This document shows, one piece after another, positions 1-9,973 of a stretch of 38,787 nt of DNA (position 1 is its first letter; each line of letters starts with the position of its first letter). This DNA comes from Gnetum montanum (lineage: Eukaryota > Streptophyta > Gnetopsida > Gnetales > Gnetaceae), in NCBI GenBank assembly GCA_015680685.1, contig MNCI01014816.1, positions 61,086 through 99,872 on the forward strand, given 5' to 3'. A program made the translations under genes and the position numbers. Below the pieces are notes generated by a model that had not been told where the DNA came from, ran no database searches, and worked only from the letters and a program-made list of their open reading frames with translations.

Positions 1-135
1 AAAAAGATAAAACAAGAAATTGAAAAATGAAAAATTGGAAGACAAAAAATTATAAAAATAAAATAAAAATTGAAAAATATTGACTAATCCTATTCATTAT
101 TAGAATGGGAGATATCCCCCATAACTAAACGGTTG
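1..135 (-). other. T-rich tract plus purine box ATGGGGGATAT (element A)
   Basis: The plus strand is A-rich up to about 95. Minus-strand ATGGGGGATATCTCCCAT follows at about 104-122. The same pair, purine box then T-rich run, occurs in D (15600-15765) and C (20040-20260). The box is a near-palindrome in A and D. It shares ATGGGGG with the true 3' PPT of C, so it may be an internal or ancestral PPT. Function is inferred only. Confidence 0.55.
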
Positions 136-1930
136 AGCATGGAAAGGATTAATAAATGAAAGATGAGGATACTTGCATGTTGAAATATCGAAACTTGGTC
201 ATACTTACCCCATTGGGGTTCACACACTTGATTATAGTAAGCATAGTGGGGCAGTTTATAAGATATGGTTCTTGGGTAAAGAGTTGACTCACTATGATAC
301 TTGAGACCGTAAGATGGTATGCGAGGATCAGGATGTCACCCTCTATGGCTGTATTCATTGGGCCGTATGGTTGTTAGAGTGTTAATTGGTGGCCCTGATG
401 AAGTGACATGAGGCATTGGGTTTGAGGAGAAGGATGCACCATAGTGTTGGACTTGTGCTGAGTTGGAGAATGCAGTGGCCTTGGAACTATGTTGTCCCTT
501 CCTACAGTCATGTCTGATCAAGGGACTTCTTTGATGTTGAGGAGGTCTCTCATTGTTGTTGGCAATAGTACCACAAGTAACGTTCATGGGTTGTTGCTAT
601 GGTGCAGACACTTCAAGAACAGTTGGTGGTGATGTAGAAGGAGGGAAAGGATGAGAATGTTGAAATTTAGAAGAAGTGTAAGGTACACAAGGTGGTGGTT
701 GTGTTGAGGATATGGGCTGACAGTATTGAGGAGAATGATAATGCGGTGAGATAGAGCATGTCAACCCAGTTGGGGAAATAGGATGTTGGACTAGATAAGC
801 ATTTGGATTGGGATAATACGAAGGGTGTCTCCAATTTAGGGATGGCTTCCCCCACACTGGGATTTTTGCCACTATGATTGAACACAATATCTCTGTACAA
901 ACTCTGGGTGTAACGTGCTTCCCCAATGCTCATATAAATGTAACAAGATTGGGCATTGGTGCTTGGGGTGATAGTACAGGCAAATGTTGCATTCATATGT
1001 ATGATTGGCAGTTGAGATTTTATTTTCTTCATCCCTTCTTTCTGATTTTCTAATGATATTTTATCCTACTTCTCGGGTTGTCAAAACTTTATCTCCAATA
1101 ATATTGATATATTCTCCACACTTTTTATGCATCCATTCCAGCATCTTATTGATCTTTGCCTCAATTTCATCTAATGATTGTTGTACTGGCAAAGATGGTT
1201 CTTCCTCATTGAGATAGGTTGATTTCTCCTTTATATGATTATGGACCTCTGTTAAGTTGAGATTTTGGTCTCATTGATGTTTTTCAACACTCTCCCATCT
1301 AGCCATTTCTCCTTCTTCTTTTGCTACCTGCTTAATAAGCTCTTGGAATTGATGGGTTCATAGTTCATATAGTTGACCCTGGGCATACATCCCTAGGGTT
1401 TCTCTTGCATCACGAAGCCCATCAATGATATAGTACATTAGCCTTTCCTCGGAGAACTCATGGCTTGGGCAGTTGTTTAACAGTGCGTAATATCTTTCTA
1501 AGGCCATGTCCAAGGGTTCATGTTGTGCTTGTTTCCACTCTTGGATTTGTTTCCTCAAGGCCAACACTCTTGCGTAGGTTTGATATCTTTTATTAAAGAG
1601 TTCTACCATTGTTGGCCAACGTCATATTGAATTTGGTTTTAACGATCTATACCATACTTTTGCTTGGCCAACGAGTGTCATAGGAAAGAGCTTGAGTTTT
1701 TGCCAACAGTTATCAATGTTGTTCCATGCACAGGCATCATAGAAGGCTTGTAAATGTTGTTATGGATCTAAGTCATAGCCTCCTGAGAAATTAGGAAAGT
1801 TGTTTAAATTGAGTCTGGGTAGGTAGCTCTCTTTACGATGCCTACGGGAGATTCGAACAGCCTCATGTATGTGTGTTAGGCTTGTAGTGGCCAGTTGGGG
1901 TTCATCATCATCCAGTAAGTTATGCTTTCA
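130..1930 (-). pseudogene. gag remnant (capsid domain and zinc-knuckle-like motif), element A
   Basis: Degenerate Gag polyprotein of a Ty3/gypsy element; its normal role is to form the virus-like particle that packages element RNA. The open stretch at 1358-1609 contains capsid-type (Retrotrans_gag) sequence such as ERYYALLNNCPSHEF and MYYIIDGLRDARETLG. Upstream, about 1800-1620, lie WQKLKLFP and KVWYRSLKPNSI, which recur in D (17446-17637). A zinc-knuckle-like CNICLYYHPKHQC (CX2CX3HX4C, one residue off the usual spacing) is at about 950-990. Several stops interrupt the frame, for example near 1757, 1619 and 1356. Only about 290 bp separate the PBS from the capsid part, against about 1 kb in F, so the N-terminal Gag domain seen in F and C is missing. 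Dead copy; the capsid assignment is firm. Confidence 0.8.
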
Positions 1931-2202
1931 TGTGTTGGGATGATGTTGCATTTGTTGATGTTTATAAGAAACCCCCACTTCAGATTGCATACTCCAATCT
2001 TCATTATCATGTAATTCGTTGGTTCTCTAATGAACTGCCTTACTAGATGTGGCATTATCGTAGTCTTGTAGGAGAGGCAAGGTTGTGAAATTGTGTGTGA
2101 ATTTGTATGTGACTTTTTATAATTATTTCTTTCTAAAAGATATATCGTTAATTCCTATGAAACAACCTTGTATGATATAACTAATCTAGATAACTAGCAC
2201 CG

Positions 2203-2220
2203 TCCCCAGCAACGATGCCA
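2203..2220 (-). other. Primer binding site, tRNA-Asp type (element A)
   Basis: The minus strand reads TGGCATCGTTGCTGGGGA. It matches the PBS of F (TGGCGCCGTTGCCGGGGA, the complement of the plant tRNA-Asp 3' end) except at two sites, both C-to-T/CpG-decay type. It lies one base inside the LTR end, as in D and F. A tRNA-Asp PBS is typical of Athila-like Ty3/gypsy elements. Confidence 0.85.
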
Positions 2221-2221
2221 A

Positions 2222-3101
2222 TGATGAGTGGCGAGGTACCCCTACACTCAACCATTCGAATATGAGCATTTCATACACGATCCGGTCGAACTCCATAGAC
2301 GGACTAGTTGTGGTATCTAGAAAGTTACTCAGAGATCACAGTTCACTGTCTTCCCACCTAGACTAGTATTAGCTTTGTCATGTATGGTTTAGTCCAAAAT
2401 GAGGTGTATGATATGCTCATATACTATTGCTACTCCTGGGGCTAATGGAAAATAATATCAACTAAACTAGGAGAGAGAGAGAGAGAATCTAAGCTAGCCT
2501 AAGTGCAATGAGCATCCATTCCTTAATCATCTGTACACATCTTGGACCTCGTGTACAACTACCATTGGGATTACCAAGAGCATGACCTAGGTATGCTACT
2601 GGGTTACCAAGTAGTCACACTTAAATGCTCGTGATTAAGTCGAACTCATTCCGCGCTACTAGGAGATAAGGGTAGAGAGATATTAGCTAAGAAAGAAATG
2701 AATAATAATAACAATAACAATTAATTAATTAAATAATTAAGCTAAGTGGATGCTGCAATGATGAAGTAATCTCGATCTTTATTGCTGGTCATGTGCGTGT
2801 CCAAGTACATCACACTCGAATAAGGATGTTGTACAATTACAATCATCACACTGTGGGCATGCACTAGGAGAAAGGGTTGAGAGGAAAAATCGACAAAAAG
2901 TCCCTACTTTAACACTAAGAGCTAAAATCAAAACTTAACACATTGAACTCCAATATGCCTGCCTCTTATTTATAGATCAGGAGACAGGCTGCAATATCGT
3001 GTACGTGATATTGCATCTAGGCTGTGATATCGCATACGTGATATCGCGTTGGATGTGATATCATGTATGTCATATCATAGCCAATAGCACATGACTCATC
3101 A
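2222..3101 (-). repeat. 5' LTR of element A (880 bp)
   Basis: On the plus strand it begins TGATGAGTGGCGAGG and ends ATGACTCATCA, giving the short inverted TGATGAG/CTCATCA termini shared by all LTRs of this group. The PBS lies one base outside its left end, so it is the 5' LTR of a minus-strand element. It holds a TATA box (TATAAATA on minus, 2967-2974) and an iteron array (2993-3076). The middle carries short repeats around ATTACCAAG/GTTACCAAG and the group-wide module GATTAAGTCGAACTCATT (about 2632-2650). A (GA)n run is at about 2470-2486. Confidence 0.85.
2967..3076 (-). promoter_or_regulatory. U3 promoter of LTR A: TATA box with paired 14-bp GATATC iterons
   Basis: TATAAATA (minus) is at 2967-2974. 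Upstream are six GATATC-like hexamers starting at 2993, 3007, 3026, 3040, 3057 and 3071. They fall into three pairs, each exactly 14 bp apart; the pairs are offset by 19 and 17 bp. The unit is close to GATATCRCGTAYGC. The pairing is directly visible; binding by a protein dimer is inference. Confidence 0.7.
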
Positions 3102-3946
3102 CCCATGTACCCCTATGCCCAACCATACGAATCATAAGAGTTCACACATTATTTGGTCAAATTCTATGGATGGAACTAGTTGTGACATCTAGATTGTTAA
3201 GCATTGATTATAGGATGCTATTTTCCTGCTTGGAGTAGTGGTAGCTTTTTCACATATGGTTTAGTTGAAAGTGAGGCATATGATAATTGATGTTGTTAGG
3301 CCCTAATTATTCCTAGTAATAAAAATAATTAGGAATGAAATTTGGTCCTAAGTTTAAGTAATGGCAATAAGGTAAATCTACTCTAGCCTAGAGTAATGAG
3401 CATCTGGTCTTGGCTTACTGTACACATCTTGGGCTCATGTAATCATCACTGGGTTACCAAGCGTTATGCTAGTGGGCAAACCAAGTAATAATACTACTGG
3501 GATTATCAAACGATTACACTTAAAGGCTTGAAACCAGTTGTACTTATTTCGCTTTACTGATGAACAAAATAGTAAAGTACTTGGAAATGTAAATGATTAA
3601 ACTAAGAAAATAGTAAAAATTATGCTAAGTAAAATAGTAAAACTAAGTGGATGCTACAATGATTAAAAGCAATCTCGATCTTTATTTTTGGACATGAACT
3701 ATGCCCAAGTACACTTAACTTGAATAAAGATTCCATACAACTGCTCAACATCACACTACGGGCATTCACTCTCTATTGCTAAAATTACAAAACAAAACTA
3801 CAAGAATCTACTTCAGGATGGAATGAAAGTTATGTAGATTCGTGCACCCAAGTGTTGTATTTATAGGTTGGCATACATCTTGTGATATCACATATATGAT
3901 AATATAGTTAGTGCTACGATATCGTATATATGATATCGTGGTACAC
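3102..3946 (-). repeat. Truncated LTR B, abutting LTR A
   Basis: Homologous to the other LTRs (GTACCCCTATGCCCAACCAT at the left, TATA on minus at 3858-3865), but its first ~14 bp (TGATGAGTGG...) and its last U3 bases (...CTCATCA) are missing. It starts directly after the right end of LTR A. The simplest reading is that A inserted into the terminal bases of B, leaving B's tip beyond A's other LTR outside the window. The right truncation near 3946 is approximate. Confidence 0.75.
3858..3937 (-). promoter_or_regulatory. U3 promoter of LTR B: TATA box and two iteron pairs
   Basis: TATAAATA (minus) is at 3858-3865. Iteron hexamers GATATC, GATAAT, GATATC and GATATC begin at 3884, 3898, 3918 and 3932: two pairs with 14-bp pitch, 20 bp apart. 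This matches the pairing in LTR A and the 20/14 spacing in LTR F. Confidence 0.65.
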
Positions 3947-5207
3947 CAAATTTTGATTTATTACCACAATTAAAATCATTCTTATTTTGAAAAAGTTAAT
4001 AAAATAGCAAACTATTTTTTTATCGTATCAAAAAATAATTAGCTTTCTCTTTTAACTATCCTCTTTGATCCAAGCACAAAGTTAAACAACTCATTTAATC
4101 ATTGAGTTCTAGACAACCAAATTCTTTAATAGTAAATAAATAGTCTTATGAAAAAGGTTATTTATAAATTTGAGCTATCCATAAGAAAGCTTCCCCAAGT
4201 CAAATGAATCACAAGAAGAATGCTATACAAAGCCTAGACTTAAAAGGAAAATAGATTATTTTCAGCTCAAATTTACAATTTAGAAATACCATTAATTTCA
4301 CATTATGTTCATCCAAAATAGGAGGGATGTTAGAATGCAAAATAATTGAAACATAGATGCATCCCAAGATTTATAGAATTTTATAATTCAATGCTACCTA
4401 GTAGAATTGAACTTGTAACCTAGGGTTACTTGGCTAAGACATGTACCACTAGGTTGATACCTCATTGTTATGTTCACTTATCTAAGCTATCTTATTCAAT
4501 TAACACAATAAAAAATGAGAACAAGGAAAATAGCTCATTTCAAAATTGCCATTTATTAATATCAACAAAAGACATTTTGACTAAGTAATTAATTAAGTTA
4601 TGAAAAAAATAGCCATGACAAAAAGAACAAGCTAAAAGGGAAAGTAAAACTTGATTAAAATGCCATCAAATTAAAGTACAACTTTAAAAGATTAATATTT
4701 TCTTCTATTTCATTTTCACTCTCATTGCAACCCAAATCAAGCACTATAGTTCAGCTTGGGTAGTTACATTAGTTACAGTAAAAAATTCTATTTATGGCTT
4801 AATTAATCTAATAACTTCTAAATACATGGCTGAACTATTGATAGTTGCTAAGATATTTTCCCATAGCTATAAATAATCTTAATCACTTGATTCAATTTAT
4901 TAGGCTTATATTGATCTAGCTTTTACATGACTTTCTTAACACTCAATTCATTAGTTCCTAACTTAGATAATGAATTAGCTAATGCATTCGATGTAGCTCC
5001 TACCATGCTCGAATTTAATTTTTTTAAATTAATTTCAACCATGAATTTAATTGCTAGCATCATTGTATTATCTACAAAATCTCACTTGAATTATGATAAA
5101 GTATCTCTCAATTTTGTAGTTGTCATGTCAAAATTTTAAGTTCTTTGATCAATTTTTCATAGAAGGTGCTATTTTGCTTGACTTCTTTGATTTTTGTACT
5201 AACTTCT
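3947..5207 (-). pseudogene. Unidentified degenerate coding-like region, left half of the C insertion target
   Basis: AT-rich sequence left of element C. Its minus-strand translation near the insertion is rich in Lys, Glu, Ile and Leu with heptad-like spacing (for example VSTKIKEVKQNSTFYEKLI at about 5145-5207). Further on it reads ATSNALANSLSKLGTNELS (about 4930-5000), between many stops. It continues, across the element and its target duplication, the coiled-coil-like reading at 26938-27300. I do not recognise the family. Between 3947 and about 4600 I see only low-complexity AT-rich sequence. Plus-strand frames here look like chance. Confidence 0.35.
5203..5207. repeat. Target site duplication of element C, left copy (CTTCT)
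   Basis: CTTCT lies immediately left of the LTR start at 5208. An identical CTTCT lies immediately right of the other LTR at 26933-26937. Five bp is the usual duplication for Ty3/gypsy integrases. The match shows that 5208-26932 entered as one element. Confidence 0.85.
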
Positions 5208-6095
5208 TGATGAGTGGTGAGTAGACCCTATGCCCAATCATACAAATCACTAAGCATTCATGCATGATTTGGTTGAATTCCATGGACTCATAGCTTTCTA
5301 AGTACATTGGTTTCTAGGAACTGAAACTAACCGTTGCAATCGTTGTCTTGCTAATTACACTTGTGAAATGTAAAGGTATGGTTAAGTGCAACTAAGGCAT
5401 ATGATTTTTATCATTTTTATATTTTGTGTTTTAAGTCACCTAAGGATAACAAATAATGAATAAAATAAAATAATTACTTTAACTAGATACATCTAACTAA
5501 TCCTAACATAAGTATCTATTCCCACTTGCTATACATATCCTAAACACGTTTAATGCTACTAGGTTACCAAACATTAAGTGTTATTGGGATTACCAAGTGC
5601 TAAGGGTATGCTCGAAGTGGTCATGCTTATGCTCTTAAATAATCACTATTTTATGTAGCTTAGTTTATTATTTAATTACTTAAAGCATTTAAGGAAATTG
5701 CATAAAACATTGAATGCATAAGTAAAAAATTAATCTATTTTGAAGTGCTGCAAGGTTTATGAGAAAGCTCATCTTTATTGCCACACACATTTCCATGCTC
5801 AAGTATGATAGTGCTTGAATAAAGATTCGTACACTCTTTGACTCCTACTATGAGTACTTAGAAAAATATTCTAACTTTCAAATGATAAAATTACAAGAGC
5901 TCCACTAAAACTATGACAAAAGATGTCATAAACATGGTAGATGAGTGTGTATTTATAGGAAAAAATAGATACTATGTCAAGAGGCCACATCAACCCATCA
6001 AATTGCACATCAATGTGGTCTCATCAATGGGGTTGTGTTTATGGGGCTACGTTGATGAGGCCTTGTCGACATAACCTAGAAAACACAACTCATCA
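5208..6095 (-). repeat. 3' LTR of element C (888 bp)
   Basis: Begins TGATGAGTGGTGAG and ends AACTCATCA. The right end is followed by TACCCCCAT, the complement of a PPT, so this is the 3' LTR. Its body (ACTAGGTTACCAAAC, GTTATTGGGATTACCAAG, AGTGGTCATGCTTA) resembles LTR F more than A, B or D. The matching 5' LTR is at 26189-26932. Confidence 0.85.
5950..6071 (-). promoter_or_regulatory. U3 of the C 3' LTR: TATA box and five 14-bp iterons
   Basis: TATAAATA (minus) is at 5950-5957. On the plus strand five consecutive 14-mers lie in perfect phase at 6002-6015, 6016-6029, 6030-6043, 6044-6057 and 6058-6071. Four end in ATG (consensus near RGGYYTYGTYGATG) and the last reads AGGCCTTGTCGACA. The same unit (GGGCCTTGTCGATG, AGGCCTAGTCGATG) recurs at 9696-9723 in front of the aORF. 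The 5' LTR lacks the last four units. Confidence 0.75.
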
Positions 6096-6104
6096 TACCC
6101 CCAT
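6096..6104 (-). other. Polypurine tract of element C
   Basis: The minus strand reads ATGGGGGTA directly before the LTR start TGATGAG. The upstream TTTTCATTCAG stretch is shared with element D (10832-10855). This is the expected plus-strand priming site at the 3' LTR. Confidence 0.75.
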
Positions 6105-6354
6105 GACTGAATGAAAACTCGTCCTTAAGTGAATAAAAGGAGAATAAATTTTCTTACAAAAGTGTTTGGGAATGTATGGGATTATTGACCAACTACTGGC
6201 ATACATAAACATAACACACATGAAAAAATAGTAAGTTCTTGAGTGTACGAAATTACAATCATTACAAAATTTCAGTGTTTAGGACAACAAAATTGAACAC
6301 TAGGACAAAAATGACAACACAATTTCTTTGATGGCATGAAGATAAGGAAGAAGT

Positions 6355-9209
6355 TCAAATGGTCCTAGGTGGTGGAGGCTCTGAAGAGCCTTCTCCTGCT
6401 TCAAATGCACATGATGGTTGAGGTAGTTGTGGCTATTATGTTGTAGCTACAACTTCTAGTGAAAAATGGAAGACATCCAATAATGCCTTTATCTTCTCCT
6501 CCTTACTCTTGGGATCATTCATGGTTCACATTGCATTGAGAATGTGGACTAGTGTGGGAACATCCCAAGGACAGGGCATTGCTAGGAACAACTCCTTCAA
6601 ATTGATGAACTTAGTAATGAAAAGTTTACGTTCAACATCAAATCCCATTATTGTATTCTATAGCTCATGGTAGCCACTTAGTCTCCTAGCTAGGTTCTCA
6701 GTTGTAGATTGTTGATCAGTGCAGCTTTGCCTAAGAACATCGAGTTTTGCATTTGCCACCTTAAGCTTCTGCTTGGTGTCTTTGTGATGCTTGAACTCAG
6801 CTTCATACAATGAGCACGAACTAGCCACATACTTCTTGAATTCAGACCATAGTCATTCGGTAGTTAGCATTGCCAGATTTGCATAATAGAGATTGGCAAG
6901 CTCCATGTAGTTTGTCATCTCCTTGATCTACAACTCCTTCATGTAGATCTCCACCTTGTTGTAGTCATTGAGCCCATTAGAGATCGGTTGCCAAACATCA
7001 CCTCCTTCCTTGAGTTGCTAGAGGCCCTAATGAACTTTCACCTTTGCCATTTGAATATGATTTTCATTGATTTCTTTTTGTAGACCAACATGATCTCCAT
7101 AGTGACTTTTGATTCTTTCAAATTTGAGAGCCTCATTTTTCCAAGTGGCTACCTCTATTGTGGATTTTTAGTGAAGGGTTTGGACTTCCTCCACGGAGAG
7201 ATTTTTGTTCTTGGCTGCCAATCTTCTAAGTTTAGTATTTACTTTGGCTAGCTACTCCTGCTATTGATGGATGGAATCTTGAATTTATTCCTTTTTTACA
7301 TCAATATTTCGCAGTTGATGATTTTCTATGATTAAGTTGTCATTCTCTTGATGAGTTTGATCCAAGGTCTTTTGGATATTCTACATGATGACATTAGCCA
7401 AGGATTGATAAAAAGTCATTGTCTTCTTTGTGTCCTTAGGCTGCTTAAATTTTTCTTGAAGCTATTGAAAAGCTTCATCAAGGGTTGGTGTAGGGCTGAG
7501 AAATGGAGGGTCAGCAAGGTGGGCTCGTAGTTCAGTAACTTCCATAGCCAAGTGTTGGTTTTGAGCTTGGGCTATTTTGAGTTGCACCTCCATGATAATA
7601 CATTTGTTCCTTGCTTTAATAGTTCTAACTAGGCTACATTTATTGTATTCAGAAGGTTAAAGACATCCAAAATTGGTTACCCAGTTCCCACTAGTTAGTC
7701 CAGCAACTCTTCTTGCTAGGTTGCACTCAATTTGCTGCTAACTATTCTTGCAAACGTTTGCACATATTTGAGTGTAGAAACATTTGGTACAGATGTTGTA
7801 GGTATGTTCAATTTTTCAACAATTCTATTAGAAACCATCTTTGCTACTGTCTCCTGCCCATGGTGTTACATCACCAAGATAGTTGCTCCCTTGCCCTCCT
7901 CTAGATGCACTAAAAAATTAGTGGCATTTGTAGGGATTTCTAGGAATTGTTGCTATTGTAAGAGAGAGACCATTACCTCTTGAGCACTAGGATTCAATCT
8001 CATAGGTAGATGCACTCTTTCGGCTAAAATGATTGGTCCACCTCCCTCCATTTGACTGATGGTTCAAGACACTTCATTGAGGTGACTTACAATTGGATGA
8101 TGCATAGATGGATTGCCACCACTTATTCTTGCTTGCTGCTCCTACTCACACAAGAGTTGCTCTTGGATCTCATGCATTTGTTTAAGAGTAGCATGGAACT
8201 TTGACATTTTTTCGTGAGTGGGAAGTGGAGGTGGTGTTTGTTGCTCCTTTTCCCTAGTTGTGGTAGGGGTCTTTTCCTTCGTCATTTCTACCCAAGAGGT
8301 AGAAGGAGTATCCTAGAGTGTATCTTTGCTGTAGCAAGCTATTCTTACCCTTTTGCATAGTTTTTTAATAATACAGGAAAAGGAAAAAGCCTTCCTTTCA
8401 CATTCATTTTCCTTAAAACACTTCTGTATCTCTAGATAGATAAGCTATGAAAGGTTCATAGGGAATTTTCCACACAAAGTAGCACATGCATGAGTGGAGA
8501 AGGTAGTCACCTTATTTGGCCTCATCATTGGATTGAGTTGATAGGCTACTATATTGAAATATACACACTCCACCAAGATGAGTGCATCATACTCATTGTA
8601 GTCCACTTCATAACATCGTTGGGTCCACTCCTTATTTTCCTTTGGGTTTGCTTATGTAGATATCTCTACCAAATTTGTTCTAATATTAGGCAATCTAAGG
8701 GCTTGCGTAATAGATTTTCGTGAGTAGGACGCCTTAATGTCCTTGATCTTCATAGTGGCTCTTATCCACCTATTGCTTTAGAAGAGATATGTCTCTCCCA
8801 TGTATGACTTCCCATTGGTAGTGATGATTGGCCACATGGGAGAGTTCTACAATTGTGTCTTGACTTTTGGTGGAGCATGTTCTAAGAATGGTCCATAGTT
8901 TAATTCTTGGAGAATTGAATGTTGGATGTCATAAAGCTTGATCTGATTAAGGAAGGTTTGAGTTAATGTGACCTCAAGTCTTGGCACTAGTCCTGGCACC
9001 TTATTGTGATGGGATTGTTTAGTTACGGCTTCTTCCTTGAGAATGTATCAGATAGATTCCACTTCAAGCTCCTCCTGAAGAGGTCTTGTTGCATGAGTTT
9101 TTGTTGCTTGTTCTTGGGCTTGCTCTTACTGCTCCCTTCTAGATCTAGGTCATTTGTTCCTTGGTTGAGATGGTTCTCCTTCTTGCAAGACTTTTAGTCT
9201 AGGTGCCAT
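6355..9209 (-). pseudogene. Additional ORF (aORF) of element C, ~950 codons, coiled-coil C-terminal half
   Basis: Long degenerate coding region between pol and the 3' LTR, homologous over its length to the D copy (10985-13709). It starts at ATG 9209 (MAPRLKVLQEGEPSQPRN), directly after TTATTACAG, which looks like a 3' splice site; D has ATTATAG before the equivalent ATG. The N-terminal third holds LQELNYGPFLEHAPPKVK and GKSYMGETYLF (about 8960-8760). The C-terminal half is Glu/Lys/Leu-rich and coiled-coil-like (about 7250-6700). Conserved motifs there are ANLYYANLAML, LSGYHEL and PCPWDVPTLVHILNAM. The tail is PPPPRT and a stop at 6355-6357. About a dozen stops interrupt it. Its position suits an accessory or env-like ORF of the Athila/Tat group. 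I see no signal peptide or membrane segment, so an envelope role is doubtful. Function unknown. Confidence 0.65.
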
Positions 9210-9665
9210 CTGTAATAACAACATGACCAAGGATTAGCACTTAATGTGTAACTTTGAAACATTTAGAATACCTTATCCCTTGGGGTAGTTACACTTGGCT
9301 AATTTGTGATCATGGTTAGTTTCATTTTTTAATATTATTTTATTATTTTATTATTCTTTGATTAAATATGTTAATGAAGTGTGTTGGAAGGGATTAACTC
9401 TCATAGGTAGATGATTTAATATTATTTTATTCATTAAACCCATGGGGGAGTTAGAAAAAGTTTGAAACATTTTCTATCAAAAACCTAAGGTTTGTGGCCT
9501 TCATGACATAAAGTGTACCTATGAAAACTATAGGGTTGAAGGACAGAGTGAATTGGACAAATGGTTTGAAAGTTATACGCTTTAGAAGGTTTTGAGCTCT
9601 AAAAAATTTCAAAAGCTCCACTTAAGTTTGAAACAAATGGCAAAAAATTCCTAAGTGGTGGGCAC

Positions 9666-9737
9666 TATATATAGAATTTTTTCCATGCATTGAATGGGCC
9701 TTGTCGATGAGGCCTAGTCGATGTGGCTATTGACCAC
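9666..9737 (-). promoter_or_regulatory. Internal promoter-like module of element C (TATA box plus LTR-type iterons)
   Basis: TATATATA is at 9666-9673. On the upstream side (higher coordinates) are 14-mers GGGCCTTGTCGATG (9696-9709) and AGGCCTAGTCGATG (9710-9723), with a weaker third at 9724-9737. The unit and the order iterons-TATA are the same as in the LTR of this element (5950-6071). The module points at the aORF start 457 bp downstream. No LTR ends flank it, so it is not a solo LTR. Promoter activity is inferred. Confidence 0.6.
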
Positions 9738-9973
9738 CATTGACCAAGTCAAAATTCAAAAAATACAATGAGTTTTTGAACAAAATTAAAGTCAAATAGA
9801 AGCCCAAAAAGCCAAGAACCCAATGAAATACATGAAGAGGACTTGAGATTTTACAAAATATGGAGAATGATTGGAGAAATGCCTTAAGGAGCACACAGTT
9901 GAATGAAACCAATGGGGAATGCAAAGTATTTGATTTCCAAAATGTCTAAGGATAAGGGCTTAACTAGACCAAT

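Larger units (their letters stand above)
1..2202 (-). mobile_element. Element A internal region (pol-less Ty3/gypsy type), truncated by the window edge
   Basis: This is the 5' internal part of a minus-strand Ty3/gypsy retrotransposon. It runs from the PBS at 2203-2220 down through gag to a purine-rich box and T-rich tract (minus-strand sense) at the left edge. The order PBS, gag, purine box matches nested element D at 15600-18112 step for step. In full-length element C the protease, RT, RNase H and integrase lie between gag and the same purine box. Here, as in D, gag passes directly into the box, so A is read as a pol-less, non-autonomous type. The rest of the element (spacer, aORF, 3' LTR) would lie left of the window. 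Confidence 0.75.

Noticed and set aside
149-1032. Overlapping minus-strand frames of 69-121 codons
   Set aside because: They are pieces of the decayed gag tail of element A in mixed frames, not separate genes.
7348-9197. Plus-strand frames of 60-83 codons in 7.3-9.2 kb
   Set aside because: They lie antisense to the aORF of element C and resemble no known protein; shadows of the minus-strand coding bias.
9666-9737. Internal module as a solo or partial LTR insertion
   Set aside because: No TGATGAG/CTCATCA termini, no LTR body sequence around it, and D has the equivalent module at the equivalent place.
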